Assembly: GCA_030681895.1 (NCBI GenBank)
Contig: JAUXRI010000102.1
Coordinates: 1-64,000 of the forward strand
Length of the DNA: 64,000 nucleotides
Direction of reading: 5' to 3'
Source: Myxococcales bacterium
GTDB lineage: Bacteria > Myxococcota > Myxococcia > Myxococcales > Myxococcaceae
Below are positions 24,826 to 33,473 of this stretch, one piece after another; the stretch's first letter is position 1; every line of letters starts with the position of its first letter. The translations under genes were made by a program, and so were the position numbers. The notes under the pieces were generated by a model, which ran no database searches, was not told where the DNA came from, and worked only from the letters and a program-made list of their open reading frames with translations.

Positions 24826-25893
24826 TCACTTCTTCGGTTCGAGCTCGAGCTGCACGTCGATGGTGTGCTTCTCGCGATTGATGGAGGTGATGGGAGTCAC
24901 CTCGACCGGGGTGCCGGCGCGCCGCGCGAGGTCCTCGATTCGGCCGATGTCGCGCTTCAGCATCGCGCGTGAGAACACCGCCTTCGTCTTCGTCTCGAAG
25001 GACTTCAAGACGGTCTTCTCGGTGCCGAAGGTGAGGCCCTTGAACGACAGCGTGCCGACCCGGAACGCATCGCCCTCGGTGACCTTCCAGATGACGTCGA
25101 CCGCGCCGCTTGCATCCATCGTCGACGCGGCCTCGACCCGCGCATCGACGAAGCCTGAGTCGAGATAGGTCGTGGTGATGGTCAGCGCGTCGACCTGCGT
25201 GAGGTCTTCCTTGAAGGTCGAGCCCTTCACGAGCCGGAGCGCGTTCTTCACCTTCGCCTCGCCGAGCTTCTTCGCGCCCTCGAACGTCACGGTCCGCACG
25301 ACGGCGTGTGGGCCCTCCGAGACGGTGAGGCGGAGCACCATGCCCTGCAGTGCGCCGTCGACGGACGCGCGCGGGTACCCTGCCTCGGCGTACAGCTCCT
25401 TCAAGGTCGCGACGGTCCTCTTCACGAGCTGAGGGCTCGCACGAAGGCCGGCGTGAACGATGTCGCGCACCTCGTCAGGCTTGATGGCCGAGAGGCCCTC
25501 GACCTTCACGTCGGTGAGCTCTGAGTACTCGGTGACGAAGTAGCTGAGCACCACACGCTTCGGGTCGAGTGGCTGCGCGATGACGACGACGTCCTTCAGC
25601 TCGCCCTCGGTGAAGAGCAGCTCGAGGTCGTCACGGACGGCGGCAGCGTCGAGCGGCTGACCTTCGCGTGGAGCGATGGCTTCGTTGAGGCGCAGGTGCT
25701 TCTCGTCTCCTGCGCCGACGAGACAGACCTTGTCGATGACCGAGCCGAACGCGCTGCCGCCCTCGGTCAGCACGGGGAGCATGGTTGGGCACTCGGCGCG
25801 TGCTGGCGTGGACGGCTGCGCAACGGGCTGCGGTTTCGGTGCCGGCGCGCTCACACATCCGACGAACACCATCGCCACGAGGACGCGCGTCAT
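24826..25893 (-). CDS. Lipoprotein made of POTRA domains, without a beta-barrel
   Basis: 355 residues from ATG 25893, overlapping the upstream stop by four bases (ATGA). Lipobox FVGC (Cys 13). A Pro-rich linker is followed by what look like four POTRA-type beta-alpha-alpha-beta-beta domains: LRLNEAIAPREGQPLDAAAV, then VKVEGLSAIKPDEVRDIV, then TVTFEGAKKLGEAKVKNALR and finally VGTLSFKGLTFGTEKTVLKS. BamA/TamA-type proteins put POTRA domains before a membrane barrel, but here the protein stops after the last domain (LELEPKK). It would be a lipid-anchored periplasmic module, possibly an accessory to outer-membrane assembly with the SurA-like protein. Confidence 0.82.
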   Translation of the reverse strand: MTRVLVAMVFVGCVSAPAPKPQPVAQPSTPARAECPTMLPVLTEGGSAFGSVIDKVCLVGAGDEKHLRLNEAIAPREGQPLDAAAVRDDLELLFTEGELKDVVVIAQPLDPKRVVLSYFVTEYSELTDVKVEGLSAIKPDEVRDIVHAGLRASPQLVKRTVATLKELYAEAGYPRASVDGALQGMVLRLTVSEGPHAVVRTVTFEGAKKLGEAKVKNALRLVKGSTFKEDLTQVDALTITTTYLDSGFVDARVEAASTMDASGAVDVIWKVTEGDAFRVGTLSFKGLTFGTEKTVLKSFETKTKAVFSRAMLKRDIGRIEDLARRAGTPVEVTPITSINREKHTIDVQLELEPKK

Positions 25894-26411
25894 TGGCGGA
25901 CCTCGACGGCGAACTCGGCGCGCAGAGCCGCGAGGAAACGGGTGCGCTCGGCCAGGTCTCTGGCCCGGTCGGGGTCGAGGGCCGAGGTCCGGTTCAGCTT
26001 GAGGTTCAGCCACTTCAGCTCGAGCAGCATCTGACCGATGGAGGCGCGGTACTCCGTGAGCGTGAGTCCCTGCCGCTTCAGCTCGGCCTGCAGCGCTTCA
26101 GGAGAGAGCTGCGTCTGCTTGCCGATCTCCGCGAGCGCGCGGTCGATGTCCTCGCTGGCGATGACGAGCCGCAGGCGGCGCGCGTCTTCCTGAATCAGGC
26201 GCTCCTCGATGAGGGTCTCGAGGGTCTCGGCGAGCACCTTCGCTTTCTCGTCCTTTGTGGCTGCCGACTTCATCCGGGCCTGTGCGCGGAGCGTGACCAG
26301 GGAGCGCGTGATGGGGTGGCCATCGACGACGGCTGCGACACGATCGACGAGCAGCGCGTCGGCCTGGGCGGCGAGCGAGAAGAGGAGGGCGGTGAAGAGG
26401 AAGGGGCGCAC
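25890..26411 (-). CDS. SurA N-terminal-like periplasmic chaperone without a PPIase domain
   Basis: 173 residues from GTG 26411, which gives a signal peptide (RPFLFTALLFSLAAQADA). The mature protein opens LLVDRVAAVVDGHPITRSLV, the classic SurA/PpiD start, followed by helices ending LTLTEYRASIGQMLLELKWLNLKLNR-like. It stops where the parvulin domain would begin. SurA's chaperone activity resides in this N-terminal part, so a PPIase-free chaperone is plausible. It is coupled to the POTRA lipoprotein, supporting a joint role in outer-membrane protein handling. No strong ribosome-binding site is visible at the GTG. Confidence 0.8.
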   Translation of the reverse strand: MRPFLFTALLFSLAAQADALLVDRVAAVVDGHPITRSLVTLRAQARMKSAATKDEKAKVLAETLETLIEERLIQEDARRLRLVIASEDIDRALAEIGKQTQLSPEALQAELKRQGLTLTEYRASIGQMLLELKWLNLKLNRTSALDPDRARDLAERTRFLAALRAEFAVEVRQ

Positions 26412-26472
26412 GGGCCAGATGCTGACATGAGTGTGCTGGGGAACGGAGGTCGGACTGAACGTTCGCGCGGGC

Positions 26473-26890
26473 GGTGAAGCGGCTCCTGGGTCAGCGGGCC
26501 GGTCGAGGGCGCTCGCGAAGCCTCGAGTGTCGCTCGTGGTGAAGGAATGGCGCGGGCTCCGTCGTTCATTCCACCTGCGTCGAGGGAGCCAGTCGCTCAA
26601 CCCGCACCTCGAGGCCTCACGGCGAGGAGTGCGGCCGCTGATGGGCCGCGAGCTCGGCGCGACTGACGAAGTGAACGGCTCCGCCGGGGGCAAGAAATCA
26701 CAGCGCCGCGTCGGAGAGCAGCGTCGAACGTTCTGCGCAGAAGCGACGGACGAGGGGCAGAGACGGAGGCCGGGGCGCGATGCGGCGAGCACGTCTCCTC
26801 GGGGACTCCGGGCGCGTCGCAGTTGACGTGATTTCACGTCAACCGCGAGCTCACTGGTGTCACGCGCGAGACGTGTTGCGGGAGTCGGCC
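26473..26890 (-). repeat. Interspersed palindromic element, copy B (inverted relative to A and C)
   Basis: The palindrome at 26790-26875 is centred on TTGACGTGATTTCACGTCAA (26823-26842), the best-preserved core (9-bp perfect arms). The second conserved box lies on the opposite side compared with A and C, at about 26504-26565 (GCGCTCGCGAAGCCTCGAGT...), and AGCGGCTCCTGGG at about 26477-26490 matches the far end of copy A. The whole element therefore reads in the reverse direction. It occupies the spacer between the SurA-like gene and decayed coding sequence. Confidence 0.8.
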
Positions 26891-26982
26891 GCCTCGCTCT
26901 CCCGGAACGTGCAAGGCCGAGCCGCGACGCGGTGAACGTCTCGTGGCGCACGGAACGGACCCCGCGCAGCACTCACAGCGAG

Positions 26983-27300
26983 GGCGCCATCTTGCCTGCG
27001 CAGGCCAGGTACAGCGCGGCTGCGGGCTCGTCTTTCAGCTTCGTCGCTTCGGCCTCGTAGTCAGCCGCGATGGTGCTCACGCGCCTTTCTCCTTCGCCGC
27101 CTCCACGGGGGTCGGCTCATCATTCCGCAGATTCGTGCCGGCCCTCGGCACTCGAGGCTTCCGAGGCTCTCTCATGACCATCTCGCCACAGAGCAGGCAC
27201 ACGGCTCACTTCAACGAAAGGTAGGGCCCGGTGACGCCGTACATGCAGCTGATCGCCTGTCGGAAGAAGTGAGCCCATGCTTGGACGGCGCAGAGCCCGA
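26983..27300 (-). pseudogene. Decayed or fragmentary coding sequence
   Basis: Three successive protein-like frames with coding-type codon use occur on the minus strand. The first (27300 down to about 27210) ends QAWAHFFRQAISCMYGVTGP followed by YLSLK and a stop. The second, from GTG near 27201, begins CLLCGEMVMREPRKP and ends VEAAKEKGA at a TGA near 27078. The third, from GTG overlapping that stop (GTGA), reads STIAADYEAEATKLKDEPAA and ends about 26975-26985. None is long enough to be convincing alone. The third resembles the N-terminus of TPR proteins. A copy of the repeat's CTCGAGGCTTC box is embedded at 27141-27175. I read this as gene remnants; functional small ORFs cannot be excluded. 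Confidence 0.4.
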
Positions 27301-28125
27301 TCAGTAAATCGGCCCATCGAGCCCGTCGGTCACCACGACGTACAACACCGTGTCGGCCTTCGAGGTCGCGTCGATGGCTTCCCACGCCGCGCGGAGCGTC
27401 GCCGCGTGCTCGTCGCCCTGCGCCATCACCACCAACAGCTGCTTCACCCAGCGGTCGGGCGGCTGAACGTTCATCGAGCTGACGATGATGTCGTCGAGCT
27501 TCCCCTCGACGAAGGCGATGCGCGCCGGCGTCAGCGCGTAGCCGGCGTCGGGCGGGAACGACACCGCGCGCGTCACGCTCACGCCCACCTGCTGGCCCGC
27601 AATGCTGACGAGAATGTCGGTCTTCTTGCTGGTGGGCGGCACGTAGGTGATCTGCGTCTCGGTCTTCACCAGCGACGCGCCTTCACACAGCGCGAGCACC
27701 TCGAAGGCGAAGGCTTCACTCATGCCTGAGCTGCCCCCGGCGTTGGGCGTCGCCAGCATCGTCTGCGCGCCTTGCGTGAGCCGCGGCCGCTCGGCGGGGT
27801 CGTCGAATTGATCCATTCCGAAGTCGAGGCGCACCTCCAGGTACGACGGCGTCGGACGTCCGAGCTCGGGAGGCACGCGCAGGCACTCTCCGATGATGCG
27901 TCCGTGACCACCGTCGAGCGCCATGCGCGGGCCCGCGTCGAGACCCGCGTCGCTCCCCGCATCGGCGACCGCTCCGGCGTCGCTGATCAGCCCCGCGTCG
28001 AACGACGACCCGGAGTCGGTCGGCTCCACGCCCGCATCGAAGCCTTCGCCACCTGCGTCAGGCATCGACGGCCGGGTTCCACACGCGACGACCAGCACCA
28101 CACCCGCAACGAAGAGAACTCGCAC
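27301..28125 (-). CDS. Asp-Ala-Gly-rich lipoprotein, unknown function
   Basis: 274 residues from GTG 28125, which starts a lipoprotein signal (RVLFVAGVVLVVACG). Residues about 20-75 are a low-complexity linker of repeated DAG/DSG units typical of myxobacterial surface lipoproteins. The folded C-terminal 190 residues contain FDDPAERPRLTQ, YVPPTSKKTDILVSI and VTRAVSFPP and end in DGLDGPIY. I do not recognise the domain. It is divergent from the large 1,355-residue lipoprotein gene, whose N-terminus has the same DAG linker style, so they may share a promoter region (28126-28299). Confidence 0.72.
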   Translation of the reverse strand: MRVLFVAGVVLVVACGTRPSMPDAGGEGFDAGVEPTDSGSSFDAGLISDAGAVADAGSDAGLDAGPRMALDGGHGRIIGECLRVPPELGRPTPSYLEVRLDFGMDQFDDPAERPRLTQGAQTMLATPNAGGSSGMSEAFAFEVLALCEGASLVKTETQITYVPPTSKKTDILVSIAGQQVGVSVTRAVSFPPDAGYALTPARIAFVEGKLDDIIVSSMNVQPPDRWVKQLLVVMAQGDEHAATLRAAWEAIDATSKADTVLYVVVTDGLDGPIY

Positions 28126-28299
28126 GACGCGAGCGTAGCTCACGGCCCGTGACGTGACGGCATCGGACACAGTGGCTCCGACCGTCACAGGATTGAAACG
28201 GCAAGCGCGCTTCGTCGCGTCGTTGCGCAGTGGCACGGGCCTCGCTTGGGTCGCCGCATGTTCAAGCTCCAACCGTTGGTCCGTGAGAAGGTCGCCGGC

Positions 28300-31200
28300 A
28301 TGGGGAACCTCCGGATTCACGTCGGCTTTGCTGCCGCGCTGGTGTTGTCTGCGTGTCCACTCCCGTCGGGCTCCGATGCAGGCCCAGACGCTTCGCTCGA
28401 AGACGCCGGAGCTCCCGACGCTGGCACGTTTGACGCGGGCGCGCCTGACGCGTCGATGCCTGCCGAAGACGCCGGCGTCGTCACGCGCGATGGCGGGAGT
28501 CGAGACGGCTCGGTGCCCGACTGGTGTCTCTCGTACCCCGAGCCGACGCGGCTTCCTGACGGCGGCCTCGACAGAACGAGCAGCCCGTGGACCTCGTTCG
28601 ACGGCGGCTTCGGACGCGGCGCCGACGGAGGCATGGTCGCCCTCGGCTCCGGCGACGTCACCCCGCTTGCAGGCTGCTTCGAGACGAACGTGGTCGAGAC
28701 CGACTGGCTCGATGCAGGTGCGATTCGACGGCTCGACGCGAAGGACTACCGCGGCTGTGGCACCCACCAGGCGGGCTGCCCTCCGACGGGCACGCCTCCG
28801 CAAGACCAGTGGTTCTTCGCGCCCGACGCCACCGTTCCGTTCGTTCCGTTCGACGAGCCCACGTCTCCCACGCCGACCGCGAACATGCCCTGCACCGCGG
28901 GGCAGGCCTGGGGCTTCGAGAGCGGCCGCTACTCACCGTGGACGGGCTCGCTCCTGACAAGCACCAACGACCTCGCCGTCTACGGCAACAACGTCTCCAT
29001 CGACCGCATCCTTCCGCCTGGCTACCAGCGTGACGGTGGCCCGGGCACGCACGTCGGTGGCGACTACTGGGAGTTCTCGCGCGACATCAACTACCGCGGC
29101 CGCTACTGGGCGGGCACGTCTGACTTCCGAGCCAACTGGCGCACCCGCCCCGGCGCGAGGCTCGCGGACACCTCGGGCTTCATTCTCGAGTCGCCGCCTT
29201 TCATCATCGCCACGCCGCACTTGAGCTTCCTCATCGGTGGCGCCAGGCGCACCACCCAGCGCGTCGAGCTCGTCGTCATCGGTTCCGCCAACGACACCCC
29301 ACTGTTGATGGCGCAGTACCGCGGGCTCAACGTCGAAGAGTCGGCGAGCGGTGGCACCTTCACCCTCGAGCCGCGCCCGCTGCACGTCGTGGTTCGCGCC
29401 AGCACCGCGCTCGAAGACAACGAGTACATGCGCCGCCGCGTCTTCTGGTCGGTGCAGAGCTTCCAGGGCAAGACGGCCTACTTCCGCATCGTCGACACCG
29501 CAGGCGAGGCCGCGCACGTCAACGCCGACGACTTCCGCTGCGAGGGTGGCTCTCCGCCGAACATCCAGTGGCTTCCGTTGCCCGACGGTGGCCTCGCCAA
29601 CCCGCAGGTCGGCCAGACGCTGAAAGACGTGCCGCTGTGGGGCGTCACCGACACGCATACGCACGTCGCCGCCAACCTGACGCTCGGTGGCCACTACATC
29701 TGGGGCGACGCGAATGATCCGCTCGAGAACGTCTACGACTGCAACCGCCCGCTCCCCGTCATTCGAGACAAGGCGCTGAACGTGGTGCGTCAGGGCATCG
29801 GCCGGCCCAACAAGCAGACGCAGTGCTTCGTCTCTGCCGGCATCATCGGGCTCATCACCAGCACCGGCGCGGGCGTGTGTCTCGTCACCGCCTCGGCCCT
29901 CGGCGCCGTGCCCTTCATCGGGCCTGCGCTCGTCGCCATCACGCTGACGGCCTGCACCGTCGCGCTCTCGGTCGCGGCCACGGCGCTCACCGCGATTCCG
30001 AGCCTCACCTCCGTCACGCTTCACGGCGCTGCGATGCCCACCTCGGGCGGCCTGCGCGCCGGCCCGTTGATTCAATTCCTCATTCGGCTGTTCGACCGCG
30101 AGCTCGTTCGCAAGACCATCATTCACGGCATGATCGAGCAGCAGGACTGGGACACCGCCGACGGTTTCCACTCGGGCCTCGGCGCCTCGTATCTGCACCA
30201 GCGCTACCACTGGACGATGATTCAACGTGCGTGGCAGGGCGGCTTGCGCCTGATGGTCATCGACGCGCTCCACAGCCGCGCGCTGCAGTACGTGCTCGAC
30301 GGCCGCGACGACATGGACGACTGGCAGGCCTTCCAACTCACCGCCGACGCCGTGGAGCGCCTCACCGCCGGCCCGACTCACCCGCGCTTCGAGCAGGGCA
30401 AGTTGTTCGGCATCGCCGAGCTCGCGCTCACGCCGGGCCAGGCGCGCGACATCGTTCGGCGCAACAAGCTGGCCATCGTGTTGGGCACCGAGACGCAAGA
30501 GCTCGGCAAGCTGCGCTCGTCGACCGACTCCATCGAGCAGCAGGTGAGAGATCTCTACGCGCTGGGGTACCGCAAGGTGACGCCGATTCACGGCATCGAC
30601 AACCCGCTCGGTGGCACCGGCTACTTCAACGACATCTACAACTCGGCCGCCGTCTTCGCGAACCTCTCCAAAGACGAGCGCAGCGTGGCCGATGGCGTCT
30701 GGGGCCCTGGCATTCGCCTCGACGTGACGTTGCCGACCGAGCTGCCGGCGCCGCTGGGCGGCATGACGCTGCAGACCTCGAGCAACCTCGTGCAGTCGTT
30801 GCGGCCCATCACTGCTTGCGTGGGCATGTCGTGCTCGTGGAACCTGCGCGCTGGTGGCTGGTTCTCGGTGCAGCACCCCTCGCGCGTCGCGCCCGACTTC
30901 ATCGGAGAGCTCGACGCCATCACCTTCCGCGCCGGCCTCGAGGGCTCGACGAAGGGCCGCACCATCACCGAGCACGACCCGCTCGCCGAGCCCGACTTCA
31001 AGTTCGCCAGCCGCGTCAGCAACCTGAACTGGCTGCTGGGTAACGGGCCCGGCGGCGTGGTGCTGGGCGACCGCCGCTGCTCGCTCGACGGCATGTTCAT
31101 GCCGCTGGTGGGTGAGGTCGACCCGGTGGCCCACGCGCAGTACCAATCGACGGGCCGGCAGATGAACGACCGCGGCCTCTCGACCGAGGGGCGTGCCTTT

Positions 31201-32367
31201 ATCGCCGCGATGATGGAGCGGGGGATGATCATCGACAGCGACCACCTCGGGCAGATGAGCCGCGTCGACCTGCACCGCGAGCTGGCCGCCTTCCGCGCTG
31301 ACGCCGGCGCCTTCGAGACCCAGGAGTACCCGGTGCTCGGCATTCACACCGACGTGCGCCGCTTCCAGCGTCACACCGCGTATCCGCTCGACGCCTTCGA
31401 CGGCGGCACGGCCGTCTCGTACGCCTCGCAGTTTGGCTTCAACGCCGAGGTCGACAAGACGCGCGCCGAGATTGCGCACATCGTCGCGAACGGCGGCACC
31501 CTCTCACCGGGCATCAACGGCGGCTTCATTCAGGACCCCGATGGCCTCGTGGGCGACCAGGTTCGCAACAACTGCGACTACTCGACCAAGTCGTACGCCA
31601 TCAAATACGTGCAGATGATTCGGCTCACTGGCGGGCGCGGCGTGACGCCGTCGACTGACAACAACAGCCCGTCTCCGCGCGTGGTGAGCCGGTTCGGCAA
31701 CGAGACGGCGTGCTTCAGCGGCGACTCGCCCGAGCGCATCGAGGGCATCCTCGGAGACGACGGCATGCCCATCGTCGGTAACTGGCCGCGCGACTTCCAC
31801 CCGTCGGTCGCCGCGCGCTGCCGCTTCAACTCGGTCGGTGGCCGCACCCTCGCCGGCACGTTCTTCCCGCTCGACGAGAGCTGCCCGGGCCTTCAGAACG
31901 TGCGCACGCAGTTCCTCGAGGCGAACGCCGTCGAGTACGACGACTACGACATGCGGCCCACCACCGGCACGCCCTTCGCGGGCCGGCCTGACCTGCGCAC
32001 CATCGTCGCGCAGGCGCGCTCCGAGTTCCGTGACGACCGCGCGCTGGCCGGCTTCGGCGTGGAGCAGACGGTGGCGTACGGCGGTGGTGGACCGCTCTCC
32101 CAGCTTCGGCCGATGCGGAAGTTCCGCACCAGCGTGTATCCGTCGGCCCAGAACCGAGGGTGGGACTTCAACATCGACGGGCTCGCGAACGAGGGCCTGC
32201 TCCCCGATATCTGGCAAGACATGCGCAACGTCGGCGTCAGCTGGGAGCAGATGGGCCCGATGTTCAACTCGGCGAACGACTTCATCGACATGTGGGACCG
32301 CGCGTGCCGGTTGTCGGCACAATGGCACCGCGGTCGTGGCGCGATGCCGCTCTCGGAGTGCAACTGA
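28300..32367 (+). CDS. Very large lipoprotein with metallo-dependent hydrolase / membrane-dipeptidase-like domain
   Basis: 1,355 residues from ATG 28300 (GAGAAGG upstream). Signal LVLSAC, then a DAG-rich linker. Residues about 100-430 are a Trp- and Gly-rich beta region. A metal-binding DTHTHVAAN motif near 451 starts a TIM-barrel-like hydrolase. The segment GMIIDSDHLGQMSRVDLHRE (about 970), VLGIHTDVRRFQRH and VTPSTDNNSP resemble peptidase M19 (renal dipeptidase) active-site blocks. Inside the barrel an insert of about 60 hydrophobic residues (about 510-570: GIIGLITSTGAGVCLV, GAVPFIGPALVAITL) is unexpected for a soluble enzyme. The substrate is unknown; dipeptides or amides are guesses from the fold. 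It overlaps the next gene by one base. Confidence 0.75.
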   Translation: MGNLRIHVGFAAALVLSACPLPSGSDAGPDASLEDAGAPDAGTFDAGAPDASMPAEDAGVVTRDGGSRDGSVPDWCLSYPEPTRLPDGGLDRTSSPWTSFDGGFGRGADGGMVALGSGDVTPLAGCFETNVVETDWLDAGAIRRLDAKDYRGCGTHQAGCPPTGTPPQDQWFFAPDATVPFVPFDEPTSPTPTANMPCTAGQAWGFESGRYSPWTGSLLTSTNDLAVYGNNVSIDRILPPGYQRDGGPGTHVGGDYWEFSRDINYRGRYWAGTSDFRANWRTRPGARLADTSGFILESPPFIIATPHLSFLIGGARRTTQRVELVVIGSANDTPLLMAQYRGLNVEESASGGTFTLEPRPLHVVVRASTALEDNEYMRRRVFWSVQSFQGKTAYFRIVDTAGEAAHVNADDFRCEGGSPPNIQWLPLPDGGLANPQVGQTLKDVPLWGVTDTHTHVAANLTLGGHYIWGDANDPLENVYDCNRPLPVIRDKALNVVRQGIGRPNKQTQCFVSAGIIGLITSTGAGVCLVTASALGAVPFIGPALVAITLTACTVALSVAATALTAIPSLTSVTLHGAAMPTSGGLRAGPLIQFLIRLFDRELVRKTIIHGMIEQQDWDTADGFHSGLGASYLHQRYHWTMIQRAWQGGLRLMVIDALHSRALQYVLDGRDDMDDWQAFQLTADAVERLTAGPTHPRFEQGKLFGIAELALTPGQARDIVRRNKLAIVLGTETQELGKLRSSTDSIEQQVRDLYALGYRKVTPIHGIDNPLGGTGYFNDIYNSAAVFANLSKDERSVADGVWGPGIRLDVTLPTELPAPLGGMTLQTSSNLVQSLRPITACVGMSCSWNLRAGGWFSVQHPSRVAPDFIGELDAITFRAGLEGSTKGRTITEHDPLAEPDFKFASRVSNLNWLLGNGPGGVVLGDRRCSLDGMFMPLVGEVDPVAHAQYQSTGRQMNDRGLSTEGRAFIAAMMERGMIIDSDHLGQMSRVDLHRELAAFRADAGAFETQEYPVLGIHTDVRRFQRHTAYPLDAFDGGTAVSYASQFGFNAEVDKTRAEIAHIVANGGTLSPGINGGFIQDPDGLVGDQVRNNCDYSTKSYAIKYVQMIRLTGGRGVTPSTDNNSPSPRVVSRFGNETACFSGDSPERIEGILGDDGMPIVGNWPRDFHPSVAARCRFNSVGGRTLAGTFFPLDESCPGLQNVRTQFLEANAVEYDDYDMRPTTGTPFAGRPDLRTIVAQARSEFRDDRALAGFGVEQTVAYGGGGPLSQLRPMRKFRTSVYPSAQNRGWDFNIDGLANEGLLPDIWQDMRNVGVSWEQMGPMFNSANDFIDMWDRACRLSAQWHRGRGAMPLSECN

Positions 32368-32966
32368 TGAGTCCGTTCCTGCTGATGGTCATGATGGCTG
32401 CACCTCAGGCGAAGCCCTTCGAGGGCGTGCTCGAGTATCGGCTGGTGTTGCAGGGCGGCAGCGGCGCCATCACCACGTCGGTGTCCGCGCTCGGCGTGCA
32501 CACCAGCGGCACCGTGAAGTACCTCGACCAGGTGACGCAGACGACGGTGGTGGTGCGCGCGCGCGACGCAGAGGTCTCGTGGGTGTGGCAGGCGTCGGAG
32601 AAACGCTTCACGAAGCTGCCCGTCGCTGTGGCGCCGAAGCGTGAGTTCAAGGCCGAGCTGAAGGGCCCCGCGACGGTGGCCGGCGTGCCCTGCGTCGTGG
32701 TGGTGCTGACCGGCGCAGACGGCGTGTCGGAGTACTGCAGCGCAGTGGGCTTCGTCGGTGACGAGACGCGCGAGTTCCTGGTGGCCTCGGCGCAACGGCT
32801 GGCGCCCGATGTCGAAGCTGCGCTGCGCTCGGTGAAGGGCTACGGGCTCGTCGTGCGGCTCAAGCAGACCTCGGCGGATGGCAAGGTGCTGACGGGCTTC
32901 GAGCTGTCGAAGGTGAAGCCGCAGAAGGTCGACAAGGCGTTGTTCGACGTCGAGCGCGCCGGCTGA
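32367..32966 (+). CDS. Exported DUF4412-like small protein
   Basis: 199 residues, ATG 32367 overlapping the previous stop (TGATG), so translationally coupled to the large lipoprotein. A short signal (SPFLLMVMMAAPQAKP) is followed by a beta-rich domain: FEGVLEYRLVLQGG, TTVVVRARDAEVSWVW, GVPCVVVVLTGADGVSEYCS. The two Cys residues could form a disulfide. This resembles DUF4412-type periplasmic proteins, whose function is unknown. The stop lies within the perfect 12-bp palindrome GGCTGATCAGCC (32961-32972), where the adjacent toxin remnant also breaks off. Confidence 0.65.
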   Translation: MSPFLLMVMMAAPQAKPFEGVLEYRLVLQGGSGAITTSVSALGVHTSGTVKYLDQVTQTTVVVRARDAEVSWVWQASEKRFTKLPVAVAPKREFKAELKGPATVAGVPCVVVVLTGADGVSEYCSAVGFVGDETREFLVASAQRLAPDVEAALRSVKGYGLVVRLKQTSADGKVLTGFELSKVKPQKVDKALFDVERAG

Positions 32967-32971
32967 TCAGC

Positions 32972-33167
32972 CAGTCGCGCATTCCGGTGCGCGCGAGCTC
33001 AGGTACCACCCGCCCTCGCTGCAGAAAGTGCTCCAGCTTCGATGCGAGGGCCTCGAGCCGGTCCAGGACCTGACCGCGTTGAGGGGCGACGTCGCCGCGA
33101 TGAAGTCGAGAATGCGCTGCAGGTCGCCTTGCGCGACCTGTGTCCAACGAACCCGGTAGCGCTTCAT
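32972..33167 (-). pseudogene. Broken ParE/RelE-type toxin
   Basis: Starts at ATG 33167, four bases inside the antitoxin gene. The first 30 residues are a normal ParE N-terminus (YRVRWTQVAQGDLQRILDFI). Near 33072-33078 one base is missing; the correct continuation is in another frame (GQVLDRLEALASKLEHFLQR, then GRVVPELARTGMRDW). It then stops abruptly after RDW at 32971, lacking the final strands of the family (usually REL..PYRI.Y). The original stop frame gives only 66 residues. So the toxin carries both a frameshift and a C-terminal truncation and is very probably inactive, while its antitoxin is intact. Confidence 0.75.
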
Positions 33168-33427
33168 CGAGCGCCGAGGCGCTTTCGGGCCGCACGGAAG
33201 ACGTCGCGCTGGCTCGAGGTTCGACCCTCGTCGGCGTCGCGCTCGCCCTGCGCCACCAGCTTGAGCATCGAGAGCGTTCGTTTGAGCGCCGTGTAGCTCG
33301 CGAGGTCCTGGATCACCGCCGTCTCTTCGCCATTCTGGGTGATGACGACGGGCTCCCCGCTGCTGGCTGCAGAAGCGAGCACTTCAGCAAGGTGCGCTTT
33401 GACGTAGGAGACGGGGTGCGAGGACAT
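33164..33427 (-). CDS. Phd/YefM-family antitoxin
   Basis: 87 residues from ATG 33427. The sequence shows the family N-terminus and fold: VSYVKAHLAEVLASAASSGE, then PVVITQNGEETAVIQDL, followed by a helical C-terminus rich in Arg and Lys that normally wraps the toxin. Phd/YefM proteins bind their own promoter and neutralise a ParE/RelE/Doc toxin. Here the toxin gene overlapping its 3' end (ATGA) is broken, so the antitoxin is an orphan that may survive as a repressor or as protection against related toxins. Confidence 0.88.
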   Translation of the reverse strand: MSSHPVSYVKAHLAEVLASAASSGEPVVITQNGEETAVIQDLASYTALKRTLSMLKLVAQGERDADEGRTSSQRDVFRAARKRLGAR

Positions 33428-33473
33428 GGTCCGAAGATGGTACCAACTTCAGACCTTCTTCACACGCTCTCGG

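Noticed and set aside
27301..27700. PD-(D/E)xK nuclease motif in the DAG lipoprotein
   Set aside because: TDILV is followed by VSVTR rather than ExK, and an exported lipoprotein is an unlikely nuclease; the resemblance is too weak.
28933..31479. 848-codon open frame antisense to the large lipoprotein gene
   Set aside because: Composition (Arg, His, Val, Glu-rich, no domain) is typical of the shadow frame of a GC-rich gene, and the plus-strand gene has clear motifs.
32961..32972. GGCTGATCAGCC as a bidirectional terminator
   Set aside because: The stem would be only six pairs with no loop space and no T-tract on either side.
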